From contig CAJXIY010000007.1 in the NCBI GenBank assembly GCA_913054495.1, positions 1 through 63,374 on the forward strand: a DNA stretch of 63,374 bases, read 5' to 3'. The DNA comes from an uncultured Gammaproteobacteria bacterium (lineage in GTDB: Bacteria; Pseudomonadota; Gammaproteobacteria; Pseudomonadales; Pseudohongiellaceae). Shown in pieces: positions 56,821 to 63,374 of the stretch. Each line of letters starts with the position of its first letter. The first letter of the stretch is position 1. A program made the translations under genes and the position numbers. The notes beneath the pieces are model-generated. The model was not told where the DNA came from. It worked only from the letters and a program-made list of their open reading frames with translations, and searched no databases.

Positions 56821-57999
56821 CTACTTCGCCAGCAGGGCCATCGCCTCTTCGAGCCCTTTGACCGATAAGGGAAACATTCGATCCTTTGTCAGCTCCCTGA
56901 CGATTTCGATGGAATAGCTGTGTTCCCAATAGTCCTTCGGCGTTGGGTTAATCCACACCATGTGATCGTAGGTATCTGTAAGTCGCCTTAGCCAGGTTGC
57001 GCCGGCCTCCTCATTGTAGTGCTCGATACTGCCGCCGACATGGGTAATCTCGTAGGGGGCCATGGTGGCGTCACCGACGAAGATAATCTTGTAATCCTTC
57101 GTGTACTTGTTGATGAGATCGAACGTAGGCGTGGTTTCAGCATGCCTGCGATGGCTTTTTGTCCACACGGATTCGTAGATAAAATTGTGAAAGTAATAGT
57201 ACTTCAGATGCTTGAATTCGGAACGTGCGGCGGAGAATAATTCTTCGCAGATTTTTACATGAGGGTCCATGGATCCACCCACATCGAAAAACAATAGGAC
57301 CTTAACGGCATTGTGTCTTTCTGGCACCATCTTGATATCCAGTAGTCCTGCATTTCTTGCAGTCGAGGAAATGGTGTCGTCGATGTCCAATTCTTCAATG
57401 GCACCGGTGCGGGCAAATTTACGCAGGCGGCGCAATGCCATCTTGATATTGCGGGTTCCGATTTCTACCGAATCATCCAGGTCTCGATAATTGCGTTTAT
57501 CCCAGACCTTGACCGCCCGTTGATTGCGACCTTCGGGCTGCCCGATGCGAATCCCTTCCGGGTTATAACCATAGGCTCCGAATGGGGACGTGCCACCCGT
57601 GCCTATCCATTTATTGCCGCCTTGGTGGCGTTTTTGCTGTTCTTCCATGCGCTTCCTGAATTCTTCCATCAGCTTGTCCAGGCCACCTAGCGCCTCGATC
57701 CTCGCCTTCTCTTCATCGGATAGCATGGACTCTATCTGTTTGCGCAGCCAGTCATCAGGAATTTCATAGTGAGAAAGATCGTCAAGGATGTCGATGTTTT
57801 CAAAATACTTAGCGAATGCGAGATCAAATTTATCGAAGTTCTTCTCATCCTTTACCAGGCATAGCCGGGACAAATAATAGAAATCATCGACATTGCCGAA
57901 TACGACATTTTGTTTAAGACATTCCAGTAGCGCAAACAACTCGGTGAATGAAACCGGCAGCCGCTCTTGTTTCAGCGCCAAGAAAAAGTTTATCAGCAT
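56821..57999 (-). CDS. CoxE-like von Willebrand factor A domain protein
   Basis: A 392-residue VWA protein. A charged N-terminal half (KARIEALGGLDKLMEEFRKRMEEQQKRHQGG) precedes a VWA domain with the metal-site motif LLFFDVGGSMDPH and FVGDATMAPYEI. In this class the first MIDAS serine is replaced by glycine (DVGGS). It is coupled to moxR by a one-base overlap (TGATG). MoxR-VWA pairs generally act as chaperones for metal-cofactor or complex assembly. The client here is unknown. Confidence 0.88.
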   Translation of the reverse strand: MLINFFLALKQERLPVSFTELFALLECLKQNVVFGNVDDFYYLSRLCLVKDEKNFDKFDLAFAKYFENIDILDDLSHYEIPDDWLRKQIESMLSDEEKARIEALGGLDKLMEEFRKRMEEQQKRHQGGNKWIGTGGTSPFGAYGYNPEGIRIGQPEGRNQRAVKVWDKRNYRDLDDSVEIGTRNIKMALRRLRKFARTGAIEELDIDDTISSTARNAGLLDIKMVPERHNAVKVLLFFDVGGSMDPHVKICEELFSAARSEFKHLKYYYFHNFIYESVWTKSHRRHAETTPTFDLINKYTKDYKIIFVGDATMAPYEITHVGGSIEHYNEEAGATWLRRLTDTYDHMVWINPTPKDYWEHSYSIEIVRELTKDRMFPLSVKGLEEAMALLAK

Positions 58000-58841
58000 C
58001 AGCGATTGGCTCTGTGCATGAAAGCCAGTTTTTCGAGCAGGTGCACATCTTGTTCATTCTTCAACAGGGCCCCATACAGGGGCGGAATCGCATTCCGCGC
58101 ATCGTGATTCTTCAGAACATCCGCAGGAATATCGTCAGCCATTAATAATTTCAACCAATCGATCAGCTCTGAAGTCGAGGGCTTCTTCTTCAGGCCTGGT
58201 ATTTTCCTCAGGTCGAAGAATACATCCATGGCCTGGCTCAGCAACTGCTTCTTGATATATGGGTAATGTACGGCGACGATCTTCTCCATCGTCAGGGTGT
58301 CGGGAAATTCGATGTAGTGAAAGAAACAGCGGCGCAAGAACGCATCGGGAAGCTCCTTCTCATTGTTGCTGGTGATCAGGATGATAGGCCTGGTTTGGGC
58401 CTTGATTAATTCCTTGGTCTCGTAAACATAAAACTCCATCTTGTCCAGCTCCAGCAACAAATCGTTGGGGAACTCAATATCGGCTTTGTCAATCTCATCG
58501 ATCAGCAATACGCACTTCTGTTCTGAACTAAATGCCTGCCATATTTTCCCTGGAATAATATAGTTCGAGATATCATGAACTTTCTCTTCACCTAATTGGG
58601 AATCTCTGAGCCGGGATACGGCGTCATACTCATACAAACCTTGTTGGGCTTTGGTAGTGGATTTTATATGCCATTGGATCAGGGGCAGGTCGAGAGACTG
58701 GGCGATCTGTTCTGCTAGCGTGGTCTTGCCGGTGCCAGGTTCACCCTTGATCAGTAGTGGTCTTTGCAGCCGTATCGCCGCGTTAACTGCCATTTGTAGC
58801 TCGTCGGTGGCGACATATTCTTGGGTACCAGTAAATTTCAT
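57999..58841 (-). CDS. MoxR-type AAA+ ATPase
   Basis: A 280-residue AAA+ ATPase of the MoxR class. Walker A is LLIKGEPGTGKTTLAEQIA, Walker B CVLLIDEIDKADIEFPNDLLLELD, and the sensor region is IILITSNNEKELPDAFLRRCFFHYIEFP. It precedes and overlaps the CoxE-like VWA gene and presumably works with it. Between this gene and 59031 I see only a 7-bp hairpin (GAACCGC and GCGGTTC, 58972-58991). Confidence 0.9.
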   Translation of the reverse strand: MKFTGTQEYVATDELQMAVNAAIRLQRPLLIKGEPGTGKTTLAEQIAQSLDLPLIQWHIKSTTKAQQGLYEYDAVSRLRDSQLGEEKVHDISNYIIPGKIWQAFSSEQKCVLLIDEIDKADIEFPNDLLLELDKMEFYVYETKELIKAQTRPIILITSNNEKELPDAFLRRCFFHYIEFPDTLTMEKIVAVHYPYIKKQLLSQAMDVFFDLRKIPGLKKKPSTSELIDWLKLLMADDIPADVLKNHDARNAIPPLYGALLKNEQDVHLLEKLAFMHRANR

Positions 58842-59030
58842 GAACAGACTTCCGATGCTGGTTTAAAGTGCGCGTATTGTAAACAGCACTCTGTCATTAA
58901 TACAGGAAAACCAAGGCAGCGGCGGCGCCGTAGAGGCGGTTTGAAGTGGCGCTGGGCTATCCCCCCGCAGAACCGCAGAGCCGCGGTTCGGATATCTCAA
59001 TGGCGTTCGTTATTAAAGATTAAAAACCCA

Positions 59031-59390
59031 TCATAACTCATTGTTTTTAAACTCCTTATTCTCTCTTCTTGTATTAATTAACAGGGCGGCGAACGCCAGC
59101 AGCAGAGAGATAATGATAGCCAGGCTTAGTGGCACCAGCGCCCTCACCGCCTCGGCGCCGTCCAGGGTTATAGCGTCCATGAGGACCACCATCAGCGCCG
59201 GCGCCAGCACCGTTTCCTGGGGATTGGCGTACCATGGCGTGAGTATTATTGCCGCCAGTAACCCACGCATGACGTAAGCACCCCAGCGCGCTGTCTTGAA
59301 GCGGGTGAGCTGCCAGAAAATTCCGTAAAATACCGCAGCGGCTAGCAGATAGACAGACCAAATCACCCAGTAATTAGGCGCAGACTCCAT
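59031..59390 (-). CDS. small inner-membrane protein, unknown function
   Basis: A 119-residue protein with three or four hydrophobic helices (YWVIWSVYLLAAAVFYGIFWQL, VMRGLLAAIILTPWYA, VLAPALMVVLMDAI, LVPLSLAIIISLLLAFAALLI). The ATG at 59390 overlaps the ycgN stop (TAATG), so it is co-translated. I do not recognise a named family, although small proteins of this shape are common next to ycgN and rnd in related genomes. Confidence 0.7.
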   Translation of the reverse strand: MESAPNYWVIWSVYLLAAAVFYGIFWQLTRFKTARWGAYVMRGLLAAIILTPWYANPQETVLAPALMVVLMDAITLDGAEAVRALVPLSLAIIISLLLAFAALLINTRRENKEFKNNEL

Positions 59391-59857
59391 TAGCACTCTA
59401 CCCAGCGAATGATGTGTTCCTGGTAGCCATCTCGATGGACAAATTCTTCAGAGAGTGTTCTGCCCACTATGGGTATTTCTGCACTCTCCATGGCTTGCCT
59501 GGACCCCGCAATCAATGGATGCCAACTGTATAGGGGCTTGTCTTCGAACCGAAGCCGGTACGCGCAGGTGGCTGGCATCCAGGCGAAAGCACTGGCGTCG
59601 ACTTGCTTGACCTTCACACAATCCGGCACCAGTTGCGTCCTCTGGTCATAGCAACTACAGCGACTGGTTTCAGATTCGAAGTATCGGCATACCACACGGG
59701 TATAATGGGTTTCACCACTGTCATCGTCCTGCAGTTTTTTCAGGCAACAGCGACCACAGCCATCACAGAGCCGCTCCCATTCAGAGTCATTTAACTCCGA
59801 AAGAGGCTTCTCCCAAAACCGATCGACTGCTTCGCCCTCTCCCAAACTATGAGCCAT
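59390..59857 (-). CDS. YcgN-type cysteine-cluster protein (UPF0260)
   Basis: A 155-residue UPF0260 protein. Cysteines in CDGCGRCCLKKLQDDD, VCRYFESETSRCSCYDQR and VPDCVKV suggest metal or cluster binding. FWEKPLSELNDSEWERLCDGCG and AFAWMPATCAYRLRFEDKPLYSWHPL are family hallmarks. The start overlaps the rnd stop by 11 bases. The biochemical role is not established. Confidence 0.9.
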   Translation of the reverse strand: MAHSLGEGEAVDRFWEKPLSELNDSEWERLCDGCGRCCLKKLQDDDSGETHYTRVVCRYFESETSRCSCYDQRTQLVPDCVKVKQVDASAFAWMPATCAYRLRFEDKPLYSWHPLIAGSRQAMESAEIPIVGRTLSEEFVHRDGYQEHIIRWVEC

Positions 59858-61028
59858 TGTCGTTATCCTGGTTCTCGCCCATCAGGACTCGAGTGAAATC
59901 GGCTTCTAATACCTGTCGGCGCCAGCCAGACAGCTCTCCTTCCCAGTGTAGCTGGCCGCTGTTCTCGAAACCGCGAATCAATTCCTGCAGCGTTTTTTTA
60001 CGCCCCAGCAGCTCTGGCGCAATATCCAATTCCGCCGCCTTGCGGCTCACCAAAACCTGGCAAGCTTTTAATTTTTTCCGCAGTGGCGCTGTCAGCGGTG
60101 TATTCAATAGTCCCCGGTCGATGTTGGCAAAATCGCTGTTGTTGGATTGCACCAGTCGCAGCAGCTTATTTCCGTATCGATCGAGCAATCTCCTGTCGAC
60201 GGATCCGGCCGCGATCAAGTCAGACAGGGAGCCATTCTCATCCTCCGCCAGGTGCATGGCAATGCCTAATAAATCCTGATCCTTGGCAATCCAAGACCGG
60301 GGTTTGTTCCGACGTCGGGCCTCCTGCTCCCGCCAGTAGCTGAGCGTCTGTAACATTCGCAGGCCTTCATCACTCAGACGCCAGGCATTGCTGAAGCCGG
60401 CGTAAAGCGATTGCCAGTTCTTTTTTTCTTCAAATTCGGGGGCCATGCGTATACGCTGCTCACATTCTCCGGCAAACCATTCCAGAACACCCTTGTCCTG
60501 AAGTTGTTGCTCTAACAAAGCCTGCAATTGCAGCAAGTAGTCAACGTCGGCCGCGGCATAGGCGATCTGGGTGTCCGTTAACGGCCGCCGCAACCAGTCG
60601 GAGCGCGTCTCATCTTTCACCACATCGATACCCAACAGCTCGCTAACCAAGGACTGATAGCTCACGCTGTATCCCATATTCAGAAACGCCGCCGCGATTT
60701 GCGTGTCGAAGACTCTTGCCGGCAAAACCTTGAGGGCGGTAAACAGCAGATTCAGATCTTCACTACAGGAGTGGATGACGAAGCAACATCGAGAATCACT
60801 TAACAGCAATGAAAACTCGGTCCAATCGCTTATGCGCAAGGGATCCACCAGGTAACAGGCATGAAGGTCGGCGATTTGCAACAAGCCAATGTTCGAATAG
60901 AAGGTGCTGGTCCTAACGAACTCGGTGTCTAGCGCCAGGCTTTCCGCCTCTCGCCACTGTTGGCAGAGGGCGCTGAACTGGGCGCCGTCATCGACAAATA
61001 TACGAGGCAGTTTTGCGTTGCCGTTCAT
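59847..61028 (-). CDS. rnd: ribonuclease D
   Basis: A 3'-5' exoribonuclease for tRNA 3' processing. The DEDD exonuclease residues include DTEF (SLALDTEFVRTSTF), the aspartate in FVIHSCSEDLNLL and the YAAADVDYLLQL segment. Two HRDC-type helical regions follow (RRNKPRSWIAKDQDLL). The start is the ATG at 61028 (MNGNAKLPRIFVDDG), giving 393 residues. The longer in-frame reading overlaps recR and has no similarity. It begins five bases after recR ends. Confidence 0.92.
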   Translation of the reverse strand: MNGNAKLPRIFVDDGAQFSALCQQWREAESLALDTEFVRTSTFYSNIGLLQIADLHACYLVDPLRISDWTEFSLLLSDSRCCFVIHSCSEDLNLLFTALKVLPARVFDTQIAAAFLNMGYSVSYQSLVSELLGIDVVKDETRSDWLRRPLTDTQIAYAAADVDYLLQLQALLEQQLQDKGVLEWFAGECEQRIRMAPEFEEKKNWQSLYAGFSNAWRLSDEGLRMLQTLSYWREQEARRRNKPRSWIAKDQDLLGIAMHLAEDENGSLSDLIAAGSVDRRLLDRYGNKLLRLVQSNNSDFANIDRGLLNTPLTAPLRKKLKACQVLVSRKAAELDIAPELLGRKKTLQELIRGFENSGQLHWEGELSGWRRQVLEADFTRVLMGENQDNDNGS

Positions 61029-61033
61029 GACGA

Positions 61034-61645
61034 TCAGGACTCGTCCATGGCCTTGCGACCGGCAAAGGCATGGCTCAAGGTACTGGCATCGACAAATTCG
61101 AGTTCGCCGCCAACCGGAACTCCATGGGCTATGCGCGACACCAGGATATGGCAATGCTTGAGTTGTTCTGCCAGGTAATAGGCGGTGGCATCGCCTTCCA
61201 CTGTGGGATTACAGGCAATGATTACCTCTTCGATGTCGCTGTCCTCGTGCTTGACCTTGTCCAGCAGTTGAGAGATACCCAATTGCTCCGGACCGATGCC
61301 ATCAATCGGCGACAAGTGCCCCATCAGGACAAAATAGATGCCGCGGAAGGTGCCGGACTGCTCGACGGCGTAAATATCCACGGGGGATTCGACGACACAA
61401 CAGATCTTGCGGTCCCTGGAGGCGCTTGCACAGATTCTGCAAACCGCTTCTTCTGTCAGGGTTCTGCACTGCACACAATTGCCCACGCGTTCGAGAGCAA
61501 GCGCCAATGCCGCGCTAAGTTTCCTGCCTCCCTCTCGGTCTCTTTCCAGCAGGTGCAGCGTCATCCTCTGAGCCGATTTAGGCCCTACACCCGGCAGGCA
61601 GCGAAAGGCTTCCATTAATTGATCTATTAGCGGACTCGAGTTCAT
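61034..61645 (-). CDS. recR: recombination mediator protein RecR
   Basis: A 203-residue protein working with RecFO in gap repair. The helix-hairpin-helix region is [17 protein letters not shown]. The four-cysteine zinc finger is [16 protein letters not shown]. The Toprim domain includes [28 protein letters not shown] and [18 protein letters not shown]. It lies downstream of ybaB as in most bacteria, but 139 bp of repeat element now separate the two genes. Confidence 0.96.
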   Translation of the reverse strand: MNSSPLIDQLMEAFRCLPGVGPKSAQRMTLHLLERDREGGRKLSAALALALERVGNCVQCRTLTEEAVCRICASASRDRKICCVVESPVDIYAVEQSGTFRGIYFVLMGHLSPIDGIGPEQLGISQLLDKVKHEDSDIEEVIIACNPTVEGDATAYYLAEQLKHCHILVSRIAHGVPVGGELEFVDASTLSHAFAGRKAMDES

Positions 61646-61657
61646 CGGCTTCCCTAG

Positions 61658-61796
61658 CAGGTTATTGAAAAGCTCTCAGTCGAGTGCAAGATAAGGCAAG
61701 ATCTGGCGAAAAAGCGAAGTTTACACGATGTAAATGAGCATTTTGAGCTATATCTTAACGCAGTATTGTGCCGGCTGAGAGTTTTTCAATAGCCTG
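61658..61796 (-). mobile_element. 139-bp MITE-like element between ybaB and recR
   Basis: Ends CAGGTTATTGAAAAGCTCTC (left, plus strand) and CAGGCTATTGAAAAACTCTC (right, read on the minus strand) form imperfect inverted repeats of about 25 bp. The flanks are CTAG at 61654-61657 and CTAA at 61797-61800, both YTAR. The centre holds TTTACA-CGA-TGTAAA. The right flank provides the ybaB stop codon. There is no coding capacity. I recall similar CAGGCTGTTGAAAA-ended repeats in other Gammaproteobacteria, which was not checked. Confidence 0.75.
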
Positions 61797-62117
61797 CTAA
61801 AACGGCAACTTAAATCCTTCCGGTAGTTTCATTCCATGGGCCAGGCCGCCGAGCGACTCCTTACTCTTCTCCTCGAGCTTGCGCACCGCATCATTGACGG
61901 CGGCTGCAATCAGGTCTTCCACAACTTCTTTTTCTTCTGCCATCAGGGCATCACTCAAGTTCACTTTGACCACGTCATGACGGCCATTCATGCTCACCCT
62001 CACCAGCCCCGCACCGGATTCACCTTCGATTACCAAATTTGCCAAGTCCTGTTGCGCTTTCTGAAACTGCTCCTGCATCTGCTTCGCCTGTTTCATAATT
62101 TCATTTAGATCGGTCAT
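61797..62117 (-). CDS. ybaB: nucleoid-associated protein YbaB/EbfC family
   Basis: A 106-residue DNA-binding dimer encoded between dnaX and recR. MTDLNEIMKQAKQMQEQFQKAQ at the start, IEGESGAGLVRVSMNGRHDVVKV and LPEGFKLPF at the end are standard. The ATG at 62117 is chosen over the upstream reading because MTDLNEIMKQAK is the conserved start. It overlaps the dnaX end by 17 bases. The TAG stop lies at the edge of the 61658 element. Confidence 0.94.
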   Translation of the reverse strand: MTDLNEIMKQAKQMQEQFQKAQQDLANLVIEGESGAGLVRVSMNGRHDVVKVNLSDALMAEEKEVVEDLIAAAVNDAVRKLEEKSKESLGGLAHGMKLPEGFKLPF

Positions 62118-63374
62118 GGCTTTTCTCAATATTTAACCGGGCTATGCTGTCCCGCGCCAACGTGCCTGAGAAGTGCTTTAGCAATTCCTGAACATTTGCA
62201 TCGCGTTCAAATTCACTCACCATTTCGCTATGTCGCTCCTGCTTGAGTCGTTGAGCCAATTCCGCTGGCGTCTCTTTCTCGGTGGAGTCAGCTTCGATAT
62301 GCACCGCCAGTTCCCTGCCAAAAAATTCGCTGAGGATCTGCCCAAGCTTTGGCAATATCTCATCACCGTATACGGCGCTTTGACTCTGATCCAGCACGAA
62401 ATACAGGGAGTCGTCGGTGACCTTCTTCAATTCGCTGTTGGCCAGAATATTGGCAGCTATGCCATTGACGGTGATCGCGGGATAACACCGCAGCCACTGT
62501 TCGTGATCCATGGGCAAGCTATTACCGACATCTGGGCTGCCACCATCAGGAACTAGCTTGCACTTTTTTTTTTCGCTTACCGGGGCCGCGTTTTCAGACT
62601 CGTGGCTGGCGACTCGGTCTTCGGTATCTGCAGGATTACTCTGAGAGACTGCCTGCTGGGGTACATAGTCAGGCGAAAAAACCAGCATACGAATAATCAG
62701 CATTTCAAATGCCGCCCGCATTTCGGCAGCCATGCCGAGATCCTCCCGACCCTTGAGTCCAATCTGGTAATATAGTTGTATGTCTGCAGCCGTAAATCGG
62801 CTCGCCAGTCGCTGAATTTGCTGTCTATCCCCGAAACTATTATCGATAGCCTCAGGCAGTACCTGCAGCATCGCGATTCGATGCAAAATCGACAACAGGC
62901 TGTCCAGAGTGTGATTGAAATCCGGCGTCTGCTCCGCCATCACCTGGACCAGGCTTATGGCCTGCCGAATATCTCCGCCAGCCATTGCGTCGAGCAATTC
63001 ATAAACCTGCCGCTGCTCCGACACGCCTAGCATCTCTATCACCCCGTCGTTGCTGATTTCCCCCTCGCAATAGGATATGGCCTGATCCACCAGAGTCAGC
63101 GCATCGCGCATACTGCCGGCGGCGGCGGCGGCGATCTGCCACAGAGCGCCTTCATCATGTTTAATCTGTTCCTTCTCCAGCACCGTGCCCAGGTATTCGA
63201 CGATGATTTGCGGGCTCAGGTTTTTAAGATTCAACTGCAGACACCTGGAAAGAATGGTGATCGGCAGTTTTTGTGGATCGGTGGTGGCAAATAGAAATTT
63301 AACGTGGGGAGGGGGTTCTTCCAGCGTCTTTAATAAGGCATTGAAGCTGTGATTGGAGAGCATGTGCACTTCGT
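62101..63374 (-). CDS. dnaX: DNA polymerase III tau/gamma subunit, C-terminal part
   Basis: The gene runs off the window edge, so the ATPase start is missing. The visible part begins EVHMLSNHSFNALLKTLEEPPPHVKFLFATTDPQKLP, followed by the sensor segment ILSRCLQLNL, then the domain III helices. After a lysine run (SEKKKCKLV) the tau-specific domains continue to a stop at 62101. Tau joins polymerase and helicase, while a shorter gamma form serves in the clamp loader. A 10-A tract at the lysine run could yield gamma, as described separately. Confidence 0.96.
   Translation of the reverse strand, partial: EVHMLSNHSFNALLKTLEEPPPHVKFLFATTDPQKLPITILSRCLQLNLKNLSPQIIVEYLGTVLEKEQIKHDEGALWQIAAAAAGSMRDALTLVDQAISYCEGEISNDGVIEMLGVSEQRQVYELLDAMAGGDIRQAISLVQVMAEQTPDFNHTLDSLLSILHRIAMLQVLPEAIDNSFGDRQQIQRLASRFTAADIQLYYQIGLKGREDLGMAAEMRAAFEMLIIRMLVFSPDYVPQQAVSQSNPADTEDRVASHESENAAPVSEKKKCKLVPDGGSPDVGNSLPMDHEQWLRCYPAITVNGIAANILANSELKKVTDDSLYFVLDQSQSAVYGDEILPKLGQILSEFFGRELAVHIEADSTEKETPAELAQRLKQERHSEMVSEFERDANVQELLKHFSGTLARDSIARLNIEKSHDRSK
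62564..62573 (-). promoter_or_regulatory. A10 slippage tract in dnaX with downstream inverted repeat
   Basis: On the coding (minus) strand ten A follow GCG and encode part of E-K-K-K. One extra A leads to TGA at 62548-62546, after V-Q-A-S-S. One lost A leads to TAG after S-A-S. Two bases beyond the tract, GCAAGCTA (62561-62554) pairs perfectly with TAGCTTGC (62521-62514). Both features resemble known dnaX sites: a slippery A run with a stem in E. coli, and an A9 tract with transcriptional slippage in Thermus. Confidence 0.8.

Noticed and set aside
61029..61154. N-terminal extension of rnd
   Set aside because: It overlaps recR in another frame and has no RNase D similarity; the conserved start is at 61028.

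Overview
The window reads as a chromosomal segment of a free-living, respiring gammaproteobacterium, probably a marine-type lineage near the Pseudomonadales/Cellvibrionales. This is inferred from gene order (dnaX-ybaB-recR; rpmF-plsX-fabD-fabG-acpP-fabF-mltG-tmk-holB-pilZ; sdhCDAB-sucAB-lpdA-sucCD divergent from gltA), from a TtpC-type TonB2 operon, and from secreted families such as DUF6152 that are common in environmental Proteobacteria. Nearly all of it is core genome. No CRISPR array, prophage, rRNA operon or complete transposase gene was seen.

Layout. 1-1.4 kb: the 3' end of a tRNA-Ser gene, then two coupled secreted-protein genes, each broken by two frameshifts. 1.6-5.3 kb: tail-specific protease prc and a solitary tyrosine recombinase. 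5.3-9 kb: the molybdate transporter modABC under a clear ModE operator, with modE convergent. 9.2-11.1 kb: three poorly known small or secreted proteins. 11.4-14.7 kb: gor, an alkB-like repair dioxygenase and an LhgO-like FAD oxidase. 14.7-24.4 kb: pilZ-holB-tmk-mltG-fabF-acpP-fabG-fabD-plsX-rpmF-yceD and rluC, lacking both fabH and pabC. 24.5-28.3 kb: argS and htpG. 28.4-33.6 kb: a six-gene TonB2 system (DUF3450, TtpC, ExbB, ExbD, TonB, TPR). 34-46.7 kb: a TCA-cycle block. 46.8-51.2 kb: tRNA-Ala, gltX, dusA, a TerB-like gene and mlaA, dotted with a short mobile repeat. 51.3-63.4 kb: hrpA, fadD, a CoxE/MoxR pair, a small membrane protein, ycgN, rnd, recR, ybaB and the 3' part of dnaX.

How the parts work together. 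The fab genes make acyl-ACP for membranes next to replication genes (tmk, holB, dnaX). The sdh/suc/lpdA/gltA block is the oxidative TCA cycle, with divergent promoters and a perfect palindrome between them. The TonB2 operon energises outer-membrane uptake.

Most notable signals. (1) A 10-A run in dnaX, followed by an inverted repeat, where slippage in either direction reaches a stop within six codons; this predicts a gamma-like short form. (2) Two short inverted-repeat (MITE-like) families whose ends lie in YTAR sites and, in three cases, exactly in a gene's TAA/TAG stop codon. (3) A lone repeat end in the place where pabC is normally found. (4) Unassigned perfect palindromes upstream of sdh, upstream of the TonB2 operon and downstream of gor.
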